Positions 18,378 to 27,625 of a stretch of DNA of 64,000 bases are shown piece by piece. Location: the NCBI RefSeq assembly GCF_002979475.1, contig NZ_PCOY01000005.1, forward strand, positions 1 through 64,000, in the 5' to 3' direction. Under the pieces are notes generated by a model. The model had not been told where the DNA came from. It did not search any database and saw nothing but the letters and a program-made list of their open reading frames with translations. Source of the DNA: Microbacterium sp. MYb62. GTDB lineage: Bacteria > Actinomycetota > Actinomycetes > Actinomycetales > Microbacteriaceae. A program made the translations under genes and the position numbers. How positions within the stretch are numbered: the stretch's first letter is position 1; each line of letters starts with the position of its first letter.

Positions 18378-20305
18378 CGCTGCACCTCCTTCTCGGTGAT
18401 CGGGTCTTCGTCGGCGGCCGCCATCCCGAGGCCCTCGCGGACCTCGTCCTCGATCTCGGCCTGTTCATCGCGGATGATCGGGATCGCCCCGGTGCGTGCC
18501 GCTTCCTCCGCCTCGAGGCTGGAGATGACGTGACGGTAGTGACGGCTCGTCTTCAGCAGCTCGGAGTGGGTACCCACCGCGGTGACCCGGCCCGCCTCGA
18601 GCAGGGCGACGCGGTCGGCGAGCGCGACGGTGGACGGCCGGTGGGCCACGATCATGGCCGTGGTGTCGGCGAGCACATGCCGGAGGGCCTCCTCCACGAG
18701 CGCCTCGGTGTCGACGTCGAGCGCCGACAGCGGGTCGTCGAGCACGAGCACCTTCGGCTTCGCCGCGACCGCACGGGCGAGGGCGAGCCGCTGGCGCTGG
18801 CCGCCGGAGAGGCTGAGCCCCTCCTCGCCGATCACCGTCTCGACGCCTTCGGGCAGCGTGTCGACGAACGACGCCTGGGCCACGTCGAGCGCTTCACGGA
18901 GCACCCGCTCGCCCTCGTCACTGTGCACGTCGAGGTCGGCGCGGCCGAGCAGCACGTTCTCGCGGACGGTCGCCGAGAACAGCGTCGCGTCCTCGAACGC
19001 CATCGCGATGTGCTGACGGAGCTCGGCGAGCGGGAGATCGCGCACGTCGACGCCGTCGAGCGTGACCTTGCCGCCCGTCACGTCGTACAGACGCGTGGGC
19101 AGGGTGGTGAGGGTGGTCTTGCCACTGCCGGTGAGACCCACCAGCGCCATGGTCTCGCCGGGGCGCAGCACCAGGTCGATGCCGTCGAGCAGGTCGCGTT
19201 CGTGGGCGCCCGCGTCCTGGTAGCGGAAGTGCGCGTTCTGGAACGCGAGCTCTCCCCGCGGATGCGCGATGTGCACGGGATTCTCCGGGTCGGTGATGGT
19301 GTTGGTCTCGGAGAAGATGTCGAACACGCGGTCGGTCGCCGTGCGGGCGTCGAGCATGAACGAGAACAGGAAGCCGATCGACTCGATGGGCCAGCGGAGC
19401 ACCACGGCCATCGCGAAGAAGGCGAACAGCTGCGCCTCGCCGATCTGACCCACGGAGATCAGCCAGATGCCGGACATCAGGCTGAGACCGAACGCGATCT
19501 GCGGCATGAGGTCGAGCCAGAACCAGATCGACGCGATCGCGCCGGCCTTGCTCATCTCGGTCTCACGCAGCGTCTCGGCCTGGCGGCTGAAGCGGCTGAG
19601 GGCGTGCTTGCCGCGTCCGAACGCCTTCAGCACGCGGATGCCGTGCACGCTCTCCTCGACGCTGGTCGCGAGGTCGCCGGCCTGATCCTGGCTGCGGCGG
19701 GTGAGGGCGCCGTAGCGCTTCTCGAACAGGTAGCCGCGGATCCACAGCGGGATCGCGGTCACCAGGAAGATCGTGCCCAGGAGCCAGTGCCACCGGAACA
19801 GCAGCACCGAGCCGATGACGATCGTGAGCAGGTTGACGACGAGCAGCACGAGACCGAAGGCGAGCCAGCGGCGGATGAGGCCGATGTCCTGCATCATGCG
19901 GCTGAGCAGCTGACCGGAGCCCCAGCGGTCGTGGAACGACACCGGGAGGGTCTGCAGGCGCGAGTAGAGCTCGGTGCGCATCTTGTACTCGACCTCGGTG
20001 GAGGGATTGAGCACGAACTGACGACGCAGCCAGACCATCAGCGCCTCGCCGAGGCCGAGCGCGAAGACGGCGAGCGCACCCCAGACGATCGCGCCGATCT
20101 CCCCGGAGTAGACCGGCCCGCTGATGATCTGTTCGAGGACGATCGGAATCATCAGGGCGATGATCGCGGCGATGAGGGCGCTGGCGGCACCGCCGGCGAG
20201 CCGCCAGATGACGGGCTTGACGAAGGGCTTCAGGCGCCACAGTGCGGCTGGAGTGGAAAGGGTCGATGAAGGGGAGGGATTCTGCACGGAAGGCGAGGAG
20301 GACAT
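18374..20305 (-). CDS. ABC exporter half-transporter, degenerate-site subunit
   Basis: A 643-residue half-transporter with an N-terminal Ser/Pro-rich head, six membrane helices (about 45-330) and a C-terminal ATPase domain. Walker A is [11 protein letters not shown], the signature is [11 protein letters not shown], and Walker B reads [12 protein letters not shown]: the catalytic Glu is Asp, as in the degenerate site of heterodimeric exporters. This is the first gene of the operon. About 100 bases of leader containing a stem-loop, and before it a 21-codon reading frame with a strong ribosome site, separate it from its likely promoter, which suggests attenuation control. Confidence 0.92.
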   Translation of the reverse strand: MSSSPSVQNPSPSSTLSTPAALWRLKPFVKPVIWRLAGGAASALIAAIIALMIPIVLEQIISGPVYSGEIGAIVWGALAVFALGLGEALMVWLRRQFVLNPSTEVEYKMRTELYSRLQTLPVSFHDRWGSGQLLSRMMQDIGLIRRWLAFGLVLLVVNLLTIVIGSVLLFRWHWLLGTIFLVTAIPLWIRGYLFEKRYGALTRRSQDQAGDLATSVEESVHGIRVLKAFGRGKHALSRFSRQAETLRETEMSKAGAIASIWFWLDLMPQIAFGLSLMSGIWLISVGQIGEAQLFAFFAMAVVLRWPIESIGFLFSFMLDARTATDRVFDIFSETNTITDPENPVHIAHPRGELAFQNAHFRYQDAGAHERDLLDGIDLVLRPGETMALVGLTGSGKTTLTTLPTRLYDVTGGKVTLDGVDVRDLPLAELRQHIAMAFEDATLFSATVRENVLLGRADLDVHSDEGERVLREALDVAQASFVDTLPEGVETVIGEEGLSLSGGQRQRLALARAVAAKPKVLVLDDPLSALDVDTEALVEEALRHVLADTTAMIVAHRPSTVALADRVALLEAGRVTAVGTHSELLKTSRHYRHVISSLEAEEAARTGAIPIIRDEQAEIEDEVREGLGMAAADEDPITEKEVQR

Positions 20306-20349
20306 GTCTCTCAGACGAATTTCGTATGGACTGCGGTTGCGGAAGGGGA

Positions 20350-20385
20350 CGGATGCGAGAGCGGACTCGCAGAGTCCGGCATCCG
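20350..20385 (-). promoter_or_regulatory. Stem-loop in the ABC exporter leader
   Basis: On the minus strand CGGATGC-CGGACT, a five-base loop, then AGTCCG, a CTCTC bulge and GCATCCG form a 13-bp interrupted stem. It lies between the leader peptide stop and the exporter start, and has no T-tract. It could be an attenuator or a structure that hides the start region. Confidence 0.5.
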
Positions 20386-20407
20386 ATGAAGAAGGGGCGG
20401 GGTGGCT

Positions 20408-20473
20408 CTAAATGAGCGGACGCGCCGGGGTCGAGCCGAGAGCTGCGATCCGCGCGGTGGCGATCGTGGTCAT
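20408..20473 (-). CDS. 21-residue putative leader peptide
   Basis: ATG 20473 is preceded by GAGGAG at seven bases, one of the strongest ribosome sites in the window, and reads MTTIATARIAALGSTPARPLI before TAG. It lies between a good promoter (20527-20556) and the exporter stem-loop. The peptide is too short to be an enzyme, and its position suggests a translation-sensing leader that controls the exporter. It might equally be a small stand-alone protein or a chance frame. Confidence 0.45.
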   Translation of the reverse strand: MTTIATARIAALGSTPARPLI

Positions 20474-20526
20474 GGTGTCCTCCTCAGGGGCTCGGCGATG
20501 TCGTCCGGTTGGCGCGACAGCCCACC

Positions 20527-20556
20527 AGCCTATTGCTGTGAACCAGCTGAATGCAA
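20527..20556 (-). promoter_or_regulatory. Likely promoter of the ABC exporter operon
   Basis: On the minus strand TTGCAT (-35) and TAGGCT (-10) are separated by 18 bases. The region between them is an imperfect dyad bounded by TTGC and GCAA, a possible repressor site. Transcription would start near 20520, about 45 bases before the leader peptide ATG. The remaining sequence up to 20720 holds the promoter side of the divergent M20 gene; no gene is seen there. Confidence 0.5.
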
Positions 20557-20720
20557 GAGTCATTCCCGATCGATCTCGACGGATTCGCCGAGGGCGATGC
20601 ATCCATCGAACCCGACCAATGCACGCCGGTGCGTTCGGTGGTTCCGACGAGCCCGTCGCGCCCGGCGCCCCGCAGTATGGGAGCCCCGGGGAACGGGCAT
20701 GCCACAGCAAGGGAGCAGCG

Positions 20721-21881
20721 ATGCCAGATCGCACCGCCGCGATGATCGCGGACATCCAGCACCTGGTGCGATGCGAGTCGCCGTCGGATGATCTGGACGC
20801 CGTCGCCCGCAGCGCCGACACGGTGGCCGAAATGGGTGAGCGCCTCCTCGGAGACGCCCCGGAGCGGCTCACGATCGACGGCCGCACCCACCTGCGCTGG
20901 CGGTTCGGCGACGGAGACGGCGTGCTGCTGCTCGGTCACCACGACACGGTGTGGCCGCTCTCGACGATCGTCACCCACCCCGCCTCGATCGAAGACGGCA
21001 TCCTGCGTGGCCCCGGTTCGTTCGACATGAAGGCGGGCCTGGTGATCGCGTTCCACGCGCTCGCCGCTCTGCCCGACCGCGACGGAGTGACCCTGCTGAT
21101 CACCGGCGACGAGGAGCCCGGATCGCCGACATCGCGGACGCTGATCGAGGAGGAGGCCCGGCGCTGCGCCGCCGCCCTCGTCCTGGAGGCAGCCGGCCCC
21201 GGCGGCGCGCTCAAGACCGCGCGCAAGGGCGTCTCCCGATACGAGGTGCACGTGCGCGGGCGCGCGGCCCATGCCGGCCTGGAGCCGGAGCAGGGCGTCA
21301 ACGCGACCGTCGAACTCTCGCATCAGATCCAGGCCGTGGCCGAGCTCGCCGCTCCCGACCTCGGCACGACGGTGACGCCCACCCGCATGCGCGGCGGCAC
21401 CACGTCGAACACGGTGCCTGCGCACGCCTCGTTCATGGTGGACGTGCGTGCGCGCACCGTGATCGAGCAGCAGCGCACTCACGACTCGATCCTCGCCCTC
21501 GTCCCCCGGATCGAGGGTGCCGCCGTGTCGATCGAGGGCGGCATCAATCGTCCGCCGATGGAGGCTGCGGCCTCCGCGGCCCTGTTCGCTCGCGCGTGCC
21601 GCATCGCGGAGCGTCTCGGCATCCGCGCGCTGGAGTCGATCTCGGTCGGCGGGGCCTCCGACGGCAACTACACGGCCGGGGTGGGCACCCCGACGCTGGA
21701 CGGCCTCGGTGCCGTGGGCGGCGGCGCGCACGCCGACGACGAGCACGTGATCGTCGCAGAACTGCCCGACCGCACCCGGCTGCTCACCGCGCTGGTCGCA
21801 GAGCTCCTGGCCTCACCCGCGCCCTCCCCCGCGTCGGCGTCGGCCCCTGCCCCGGCGTCGGCGTCGGCGGCCCGGCGATGA
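20721..21881 (+). CDS. M20-family metallopeptidase / N-acyl-amino-acid deacylase
   Basis: A 386-residue M20 enzyme from ATG 20721, five bases after GGGAG. Metal ligands appear in order: LLGHHDTV (His), GPGSFDMKAG (Asp), TGDEEPGS (catalytic and bridging Glu), VLEAAGP (Glu) and a late GGGAHADDEH (His). It resembles carboxypeptidase G2 and amino-acid deacylases. It is the first of three tightly overlapping genes with a GNAT and an N-acylamino-acid racemase, so the likely job is removal of the succinyl or acetyl group from the N-acyl-L-amino acid. The C-terminus ends in a low-complexity Ala/Ser/Pro tail that most family members lack. Confidence 0.88.
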   Translation: MPDRTAAMIADIQHLVRCESPSDDLDAVARSADTVAEMGERLLGDAPERLTIDGRTHLRWRFGDGDGVLLLGHHDTVWPLSTIVTHPASIEDGILRGPGSFDMKAGLVIAFHALAALPDRDGVTLLITGDEEPGSPTSRTLIEEEARRCAAALVLEAAGPGGALKTARKGVSRYEVHVRGRAAHAGLEPEQGVNATVELSHQIQAVAELAAPDLGTTVTPTRMRGGTTSNTVPAHASFMVDVRARTVIEQQRTHDSILALVPRIEGAAVSIEGGINRPPMEAAASAALFARACRIAERLGIRALESISVGGASDGNYTAGVGTPTLDGLGAVGGGAHADDEHVIVAELPDRTRLLTALVAELLASPAPSPASASAPAPASASAARR

Positions 21882-22741
21882 GCACTCGCGAGGATTTCCG
21901 CGTGCGTGCGGAAGCCGATGCCGAGGCCGCACAGAGGGCGTCCGGCCTGCGCATCCGCCTCCTCGACCGCATCGAGGAGCACGCAGCCGTCCGCGCACTC
22001 ATCGAGGAGGTCTGGCACGCCGGCGAGGGCGCCCCTCCCGTCACCGCCGACCTGCTCAGCGCGATCCGGGTCAGCGGTGGCTACGTCAGCGGCGCGTTCG
22101 ACGAGCAGGGCCTCGCCGCAGCGAGTCTCGGGTTCTTCGGTCCGCCGTCGCAGCGCCGCCTGCACAGCCACATCACCGGAGCCCTCGCCCGCACCCGCGG
22201 CACCGGCATCGGTCACGCGATGAAGCTGCATCAGCGCGCCTGGGCGCTGCGCGAAGGCGTCGAGACGATCACGTGGACCTTCGATCCCCTCGTCCGACGC
22301 AACGCGTACTTCAACATCGTGAAGCTCGGCGCGTCCGTCACCGACTACCTGCCGGATCTGTACGGCGCCATGGACGACGCGATCAATCGCGATGACATCA
22401 CCGACCGCGCGCTCGCGCGCTGGCCCCTGACGCACGCCGGTGTCGTGGCGGCCGCCTCCGGGCGGACGGCATCAATGCATCGCGCGGAGTTCGCCTCCGC
22501 CGTCGTCGCCCTGCGCCCCGACCCGTCGGAGAGCCCGGTGCTCGGCGACCGTGACGCCGACCTCGTGCTGATCGGGATCCCCGCGGACATCGAGTCGATG
22601 CGGGCCACCGACTCGGCGAAGGCCACGGCCTGGCGCCTCGCCGTCAGGGCGACACTCGGCACCCTGCTCGACGAAGGGGCCGTCGTGCGCGGCTTCGATC
22701 GAGACGGCTGGTACATCCTGGACAGAACGGAGACGCCGTGA
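21878..22741 (+). CDS. GNAT-like acyltransferase, probable N-acyl donor to D-amino acids
   Basis: A 287-residue protein whose first two thirds form a GNAT-like domain (about residues 20-180, with LIEEVW, GGYVSGAFDE and a GTGIGHAMKLHQR cofactor loop near 105-117). It resembles the predicted acetyltransferase family COG3375. ATG 21878 overlaps the upstream stop (ATGA) and its own stop overlaps the next start (GTGA). In the known three-gene pathway of Geobacillus, a GNAT succinylates D-amino acids before racemisation and deacylation; the same role is inferred here from gene order. Confidence 0.75.
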   Translation: MSTREDFRVRAEADAEAAQRASGLRIRLLDRIEEHAAVRALIEEVWHAGEGAPPVTADLLSAIRVSGGYVSGAFDEQGLAAASLGFFGPPSQRRLHSHITGALARTRGTGIGHAMKLHQRAWALREGVETITWTFDPLVRRNAYFNIVKLGASVTDYLPDLYGAMDDAINRDDITDRALARWPLTHAGVVAAASGRTASMHRAEFASAVVALRPDPSESPVLGDRDADLVLIGIPADIESMRATDSAKATAWRLAVRATLGTLLDEGAVVRGFDRDGWYILDRTETP

Positions 22742-23844
22742 ATCTCGAAGGCGTGGAGATCCTGCACATATCGATGCCGCTGGTCGGCGCCTTCCGCACC
22801 TCGTTCGGCACGGAGGCGGTGCGGGACACGCTCCTGCTGCGCGCCGTCGCCGATGATGCCGAGGGCTGGGGCGAGTGCGGGGCGAGCGAGGCTCCGCTGT
22901 ACTCCGGCGAGTACACGCAGGGCGCGGCGGACGTGCTCCGTCGCCACCTGATCCCCGCTCTGGCGGGAGTGCCCGATCTCGACTCGCACGGCGTCGCCCC
23001 GGCGCTCTCGCGCTTCAAGGAGAACCGACTGGCCAAGGCCGCGCTCGAGACCGCGGTCCTCGACGCCGATCTGAAGGCGCGCGGCGTCCCGCTCTCGCAC
23101 GCGCTCGGAGCGGTGCGCCGCTCCGTCCCCTGTGGGGTGTCGGTGGGCATCGCCGACTCGATCCCCGTTCTCCTGGATGCGGTCGAGGAGTACCTCGCGG
23201 CCGGCTACCTCCGCATCAAGCTGAAGATCGAGCCCGGGTGGGACATCGAGCCGGTGCGCGCGGTGCGCGAGCGGTTCGGCGACATCATGCTCCAGGTCGA
23301 CGCCAACGCCGGCTACGAGCGCGGCGACATCGACCACCTCCTGGCCCTCGACGCCTTCGACCTCTCGCTGGTGGAACAGCCGCTGCCGATGGACGACCTG
23401 CTCGGCCACGCCATGCTCGGACGTCGGCTCGCCGCGCCGATCTGCCTGGACGAGTCGATCGTCTCGGCACGCGCCGCAGCGGCGGCGATCGAGCTCAGCG
23501 CGTGCCGCATCGTGAACATCAAACCGGGAAGGGTCGGCGGCTACCTCGAAGCCCGGCGCATCCACGACGTCTGCGTCGCCAACGGGGTGCCGGTGTGGTG
23601 TGGCGGCATGCTCGAGACCGGCGTGGGACGGGCGGCGAACGTCGCCCTCGCCGCGCTCCCCGGATTCACGCTTCCCGGCGACACCTCCGCGTCGGAGCGG
23701 TACTTCGACGAGGACCTCACCGAGCCGTTCCGCCTCGTCGACGGACACCTCACCGTGCCGACCGGCCCGGGGATCGGTGTGTCCCCCGATCCGGACATCC
23801 TGGCCGGGGTCACGGTCTCCCGCGAGTGGATCCCGATCCGATGA
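22738..23844 (+). CDS. N-acylamino-acid racemase / o-succinylbenzoate synthase-like (enolase superfamily)
   Basis: A 368-residue muconate-lactonising-subgroup enolase protein. The KxK catalytic motif is in RIKLKIEPGW (about residue 160). Metal ligands are in LQVDANAGY, SLVEQPL and CLDESI, and the second catalytic Lys is in NIKPGRVGG near 260. OSBS and N-succinylamino-acid racemase share this family and many members do both reactions. The 4-bp overlaps with a GNAT and an M20 deacylase, and the absence of other men genes here, favour racemisation of N-acyl-amino acids. MenC function in menaquinone synthesis cannot be excluded. GTG start. Confidence 0.85.
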   Translation: MNLEGVEILHISMPLVGAFRTSFGTEAVRDTLLLRAVADDAEGWGECGASEAPLYSGEYTQGAADVLRRHLIPALAGVPDLDSHGVAPALSRFKENRLAKAALETAVLDADLKARGVPLSHALGAVRRSVPCGVSVGIADSIPVLLDAVEEYLAAGYLRIKLKIEPGWDIEPVRAVRERFGDIMLQVDANAGYERGDIDHLLALDAFDLSLVEQPLPMDDLLGHAMLGRRLAAPICLDESIVSARAAAAAIELSACRIVNIKPGRVGGYLEARRIHDVCVANGVPVWCGGMLETGVGRAANVALAALPGFTLPGDTSASERYFDEDLTEPFRLVDGHLTVPTGPGIGVSPDPDILAGVTVSREWIPIR

Positions 23845-23910
23845 CGTCCGCGCCGTGTCGGCCACGGTGGAGAGGAACGGCTCCCCCGTTTCCCGGCGTC
23901 TGCGCGGTGC

Positions 23911-23916
23911 TAGCCT
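23911..23916 (+). promoter_or_regulatory. Putative -10 box of the PucR regulator gene
   Basis: TAGCCT lies seven bases before ATG 23924 with no ribosome site between them, fitting a leaderless transcript separate from the upstream racemase operon. Confidence 0.45.
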
Positions 23917-23923
23917 CACAAGA

Positions 23924-25546
23924 ATGCGAGCCTCGATGAACCATCGGCCCCAGGCGAGTCTCGTCCACGTCATGGAAGAACTCGGCGGAACCCTGCTCGA
24001 GGTGATCGCCGGGGAGATCGGCGACGACCGCACGATCGAAGCGGTCGCGATCCACGATCCGCGCGACGAGCCGGAGGCCTCGCGCAACGCGATCGTCCTC
24101 GGGGTCGGCCTGCAGGAGAGCGCAGACGTCCGGCAAGTCCTGACCCGGCTCGGTCCGAGCGGGGCGACCGGGCTGGTGGTCCGCGCACCGTTCCTCGCCG
24201 ACGACGAGGTCGTCGCCGCCGCGCAGCAGACCGGGATCACCCTCTTCTCGCTCGCCCGCGGCACCACCTGGGCGCACCTGGCGGGGCTGTTCCGCGCGCT
24301 GATGACACCGGGCGGCCACGACGACGCCCGACCGGTGACCTTCGGCGGCATCCTCGCCGGCGACCTCTTCGCGATGGCGAACGCGATCGCCGCCCTGCTC
24401 GAGGCACCGGTCACGATCGAGGACCGCAACTCCCAGCTCCTCGCGTTCTCTCACGCGCAGGAGAGTCAGGCTCCGGCGGCTCCCCGCGGCCGCCAGCTCC
24501 CTCCGCACTACACCCGGCTGCTCGAGGAGACCGGTGTGTTCCGTGAGATCACCCGCAGTGACGGCCCTGTCGTGGTTCCCGGCCCCTCGGAAGCTCCCGA
24601 CGACCGGCGCACGGTGATGCCCGTCCGGGCCGGAGAAGAGCTGCTGGGCACCATCTGGATCGCCTCGCCGAGTCCGCTCAGCGAAGAGCACGTGCGGGTG
24701 CTCCGCGAGTCGGCCAAGCTCGTCGCCATGCACCTGATCTGGCAGCGCACCGATGCCGACGTCGAACGGCGCCTCCGCGCGGATCAGCTGCGCAGCGCCC
24801 TCGACGGAGGACCAGCGGCCGCGGAGGCCGCACATCGACTCGGTCTCCGCGACGAGCCCTCGATCGTGCTCGCCCTCTCACTGCACGCGCCCGCGACGGA
24901 TCAGCTCCCCCACGCGGCACTGGCCGCCGAGCGCAAGCGCGTGGCGGATGCGTTCTCGGTGCATCTGATGTTCGCGCACCCCCGGGCGACGGTCGGGCTG
25001 ATCGGCGAGGTCGCGTACGGTGTGCTCCCGGTCGCGACGACGCACGATGCCGAGGAGAGCGCCATGCGCCTCGCGAACGAGTTCCTCGCCAGGGTGCGCT
25101 CCTCACAGCGGCCCTTCATCGGCATCGGGACCATCGTCGAGGAGATGGCCCGGCTGCACCGCTCCCGTTCGAGCGCGGATCGCGCGCTGCGTGTGCTCCG
25201 CGCGCATGTCGTCGACCGTGCGGTCGCGCGCCTCGAGGACGTGCATGCCGAATCACTGCTGCTCGAGCTCGCCGCCCCCGCGGACGAGGTGCCCTCGGGA
25301 CCTCTCGCCCGTCTGATCGCCTACGACGCCTCGCACCAGGCGAGCCTGGTGGACACGCTGCGCGCCTGGCTCGATGCGATGGGAGACGTCACACTCGCCT
25401 CGGCGGCGATGTTCGTGCACCAGAACACCTTCCGCTATCGTCTGCGGCGGGTGGCCGAGGTCGGCCGTCTCGACCTCGACGACCCGAACGCCCGCTTCGC
25501 GGTGCAGCTGCAACTGCGACTGCTCGCGATCAGATCAGAGCGGTGA
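23924..25546 (+). CDS. PucR-family transcriptional regulator (CdaR-like C-terminal HTH)
   Basis: A 540-residue regulator: an N-terminal sensing region (about residues 1-130), a GAF-like middle (VTIEDRNSQLLAFS to LGTIWIAS), a GGDEF-like CdaR domain, and a C-terminal HTH_30 with VHQNTFRYRLRRVAEVGRLDLDDP, the PucR hallmark. Family members activate purine, amino-acid or sugar-acid catabolism. It follows the D-amino-acid operon in the same direction and converges with the peptidase operon, overlapping its end by 12 bp, so it is a good candidate regulator of one or both. ATG 23936 is an alternative start. Confidence 0.88.
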   Translation: MRASMNHRPQASLVHVMEELGGTLLEVIAGEIGDDRTIEAVAIHDPRDEPEASRNAIVLGVGLQESADVRQVLTRLGPSGATGLVVRAPFLADDEVVAAAQQTGITLFSLARGTTWAHLAGLFRALMTPGGHDDARPVTFGGILAGDLFAMANAIAALLEAPVTIEDRNSQLLAFSHAQESQAPAAPRGRQLPPHYTRLLEETGVFREITRSDGPVVVPGPSEAPDDRRTVMPVRAGEELLGTIWIASPSPLSEEHVRVLRESAKLVAMHLIWQRTDADVERRLRADQLRSALDGGPAAAEAAHRLGLRDEPSIVLALSLHAPATDQLPHAALAAERKRVADAFSVHLMFAHPRATVGLIGEVAYGVLPVATTHDAEESAMRLANEFLARVRSSQRPFIGIGTIVEEMARLHRSRSSADRALRVLRAHVVDRAVARLEDVHAESLLLELAAPADEVPSGPLARLIAYDASHQASLVDTLRAWLDAMGDVTLASAAMFVHQNTFRYRLRRVAEVGRLDLDDPNARFAVQLQLRLLAIRSER

Positions 25547-27625
25547 GCTGCGCGGCGACGACGTGAGATCGAGCGCGGCCATCAGACACGCCAACCACTC
25601 GGCGTCCTGCTGCTGCAGCACTTCGGGGCTCGTCCCGGCGCCGTGTCCCGCGTTCTCGAAGACGTGCAGCAGGATGGGCTGCTCTCCGCGCTGCGATGCC
25701 TGCATCCTGGCCACGAACTTGCGTGCCTGCGCGGGAGGACACCGCGGGTCCGTGGCCCCCGCCTGCACGTAGACGAGGGGGAACACCGCGTCCGTCACGA
25801 GCTCGTACGGGGAGGAGCGCCGCAGCCGTCGCACGTCGTCGGCGTCGTCCGGGTCGCCCCAGGCCTTGCGGATCACGAACTCGAGGTACGGGATCCGGAT
25901 CCCGCCGATGAGGTCGAGCAGCGGCGCGCGTGGGAGGACGGCGCGCCACAGCTGCGGATGCTCGATCACCGCGACCCCGCACATCAGCCCGCCGTCCGAG
26001 CCGCCGGTGAGCGCGAGCCGGTCCGGCGCGGTGAGGCGACGGTCGATCAGGTCGTGGGCGACGGCCACGAGGTCGCCGTCGCGCACACGACGGTTCTCCC
26101 GATCGGCGCCGCGGAACCAGTCGCTGCCGAACTCGCCTCCCCCACGGAGGTAGGCCTGGACCAGCACGCCGCCCGCCGCGACGAAGGCGGCGAGATCGGG
26201 CTGGTAGCGCGGCAGCGTCGGGATCCCCGCCGCGCCGTAAGCGGAGATCAGAGCCGGCGCGGGCTCCTCGGGCTCTCGCCCCGCCGGTCGCACCACGTGA
26301 TAGGGGATCGGCGTGCCGTCTGCGGCGAGCGCCCGCCGGTATTCGACGGTCGCATCGACGGTGATCCGCGGGGCGAGCAGCTCGTCCACGAACGCGTCTC
26401 CCGGGCGATGCCGGTACACGCCCCACGACGTAGTGAGCGTGGAGAACGAGAACAGGAAGTCGCCGCTGCCGTCGTCGGGCGTGAGACCGGTGAGCGGGAA
26501 GAACGCTCCCCCGAGCGCACCGTCGGCGGGGAGCGGGACGGCGCCCACATCGGTGCCGTCGGCGCGCAGCACCCGCACGCGGGCGGCGGTCTCCTCGAAT
26601 CCGGTGAGGTACAGGTGCTCTCCGACCGGGTGGATCGCACGCAGCACGGTCTCGCCCTCCGGGACCAGCACGCGCCATCGGTCGGGATCGTCGGGATGCT
26701 GCTCATCCAACGGGATCGCGACCACGCGTCCGCGCGCCGCCCCCTGGTCGGTGACGGCGATGTACTCGTCGCCGACGACGTGCCCGGCGACGGTGCCGGC
26801 AGAGCCGTCGACGAACGGTCGCCACGGTGTTCCTGCGCGCAGGTCGCGCACGGCGACGGGGACGGGCCGCCCCACACGATGACTCGCGACCGCCCACCGG
26901 CCGTCTGTCGAGAACTGCACGCGCGTGTACTCCCGCGACCCGGGCGGGAGGGGGATCTCCTCGAGCACGGACGGCCCCGACACGCCCAGATCATGCCGGT
27001 ACACGACCTGGTGGAAATCGGCCGCGCCTCCGCGGAGCGCGAGGAACAGGAAGCCGGTGCTGTCAGGCAGCCACGACACCCCGCCTCCCCAGGCGCTGTG
27101 CAGCACCTCGGGCGGAGCGTCGTCACGAACGGCACCCGTCGCGACGTCGATCAGACGGACGGTGTTGTGTTCGCTGCCGTCCGTGCACACACCCAGCGCC
27201 AGTACCCGACCGTCCGGCGAGGGCGCGAACCACGACAGCACCGCCGGGTGGTCGCCCTCGTCGAACGCCGAGAGCGCGACGAGCGGGCGGCCGGCGAGGA
27301 AGGGCCCCGCGCTCATGACGATCGTCGCGCAGCCCTCATCGTCGTCGACGACGCGGAACCACGAGCCACCGGCATACCGGGGCAGATCAGGGCGCACGCC
27401 GACGTCGTGCTCCACCACGAGTGCGCGTGCGGCGTCCGTGCATCCCCCTGCCGTCACGGTCTCCGTGGCGAACGCCGCCTGGGCCCGCTGCCAGTCGCGG
27501 ACCTCGTCGGTCTCCTCCTCGAGCCACCGGTAGGGGTCGGGGATGAGGATGCCGGCGACGTCTTCGACCACGTCGACGATGCGGCTCGACGGAGAGATGC
27601 GCCGGGACGGGGAGGGGATGCTCAT
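25535..27625 (-). CDS. S9-family prolyl oligopeptidase
   Basis: A 696-residue prolyl oligopeptidase: N-terminal PDPYRWLEEETDEV near residue 30, a seven-blade propeller to about 420, then an alpha/beta hydrolase. The nucleophile is in LTGGSDGGLM near 550, the aspartate follows in AGATDPRCPP, and the histidine is in FENAGHGAG near 670. No signal peptide is seen, so it should act in the cytoplasm on short proline-containing peptides. It is the last gene of the SBP / erythromycin-esterase / S9 string and overlaps the preceding gene by 4 bp. Confidence 0.93.
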   Translation of the reverse strand: MSIPSPSRRISPSSRIVDVVEDVAGILIPDPYRWLEEETDEVRDWQRAQAAFATETVTAGGCTDAARALVVEHDVGVRPDLPRYAGGSWFRVVDDDEGCATIVMSAGPFLAGRPLVALSAFDEGDHPAVLSWFAPSPDGRVLALGVCTDGSEHNTVRLIDVATGAVRDDAPPEVLHSAWGGGVSWLPDSTGFLFLALRGGAADFHQVVYRHDLGVSGPSVLEEIPLPPGSREYTRVQFSTDGRWAVASHRVGRPVPVAVRDLRAGTPWRPFVDGSAGTVAGHVVGDEYIAVTDQGAARGRVVAIPLDEQHPDDPDRWRVLVPEGETVLRAIHPVGEHLYLTGFEETAARVRVLRADGTDVGAVPLPADGALGGAFFPLTGLTPDDGSGDFLFSFSTLTTSWGVYRHRPGDAFVDELLAPRITVDATVEYRRALAADGTPIPYHVVRPAGREPEEPAPALISAYGAAGIPTLPRYQPDLAAFVAAGGVLVQAYLRGGGEFGSDWFRGADRENRRVRDGDLVAVAHDLIDRRLTAPDRLALTGGSDGGLMCGVAVIEHPQLWRAVLPRAPLLDLIGGIRIPYLEFVIRKAWGDPDDADDVRRLRRSSPYELVTDAVFPLVYVQAGATDPRCPPAQARKFVARMQASQRGEQPILLHVFENAGHGAGTSPEVLQQQDAEWLACLMAALDLTSSPRSSPL

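Noticed and set aside
22738..23844. menC as part of a menaquinone cluster
   Set aside because: No other men gene is in the window and the gene is interlocked with a GNAT and a deacylase; racemase is preferred, though menC activity is not excluded.
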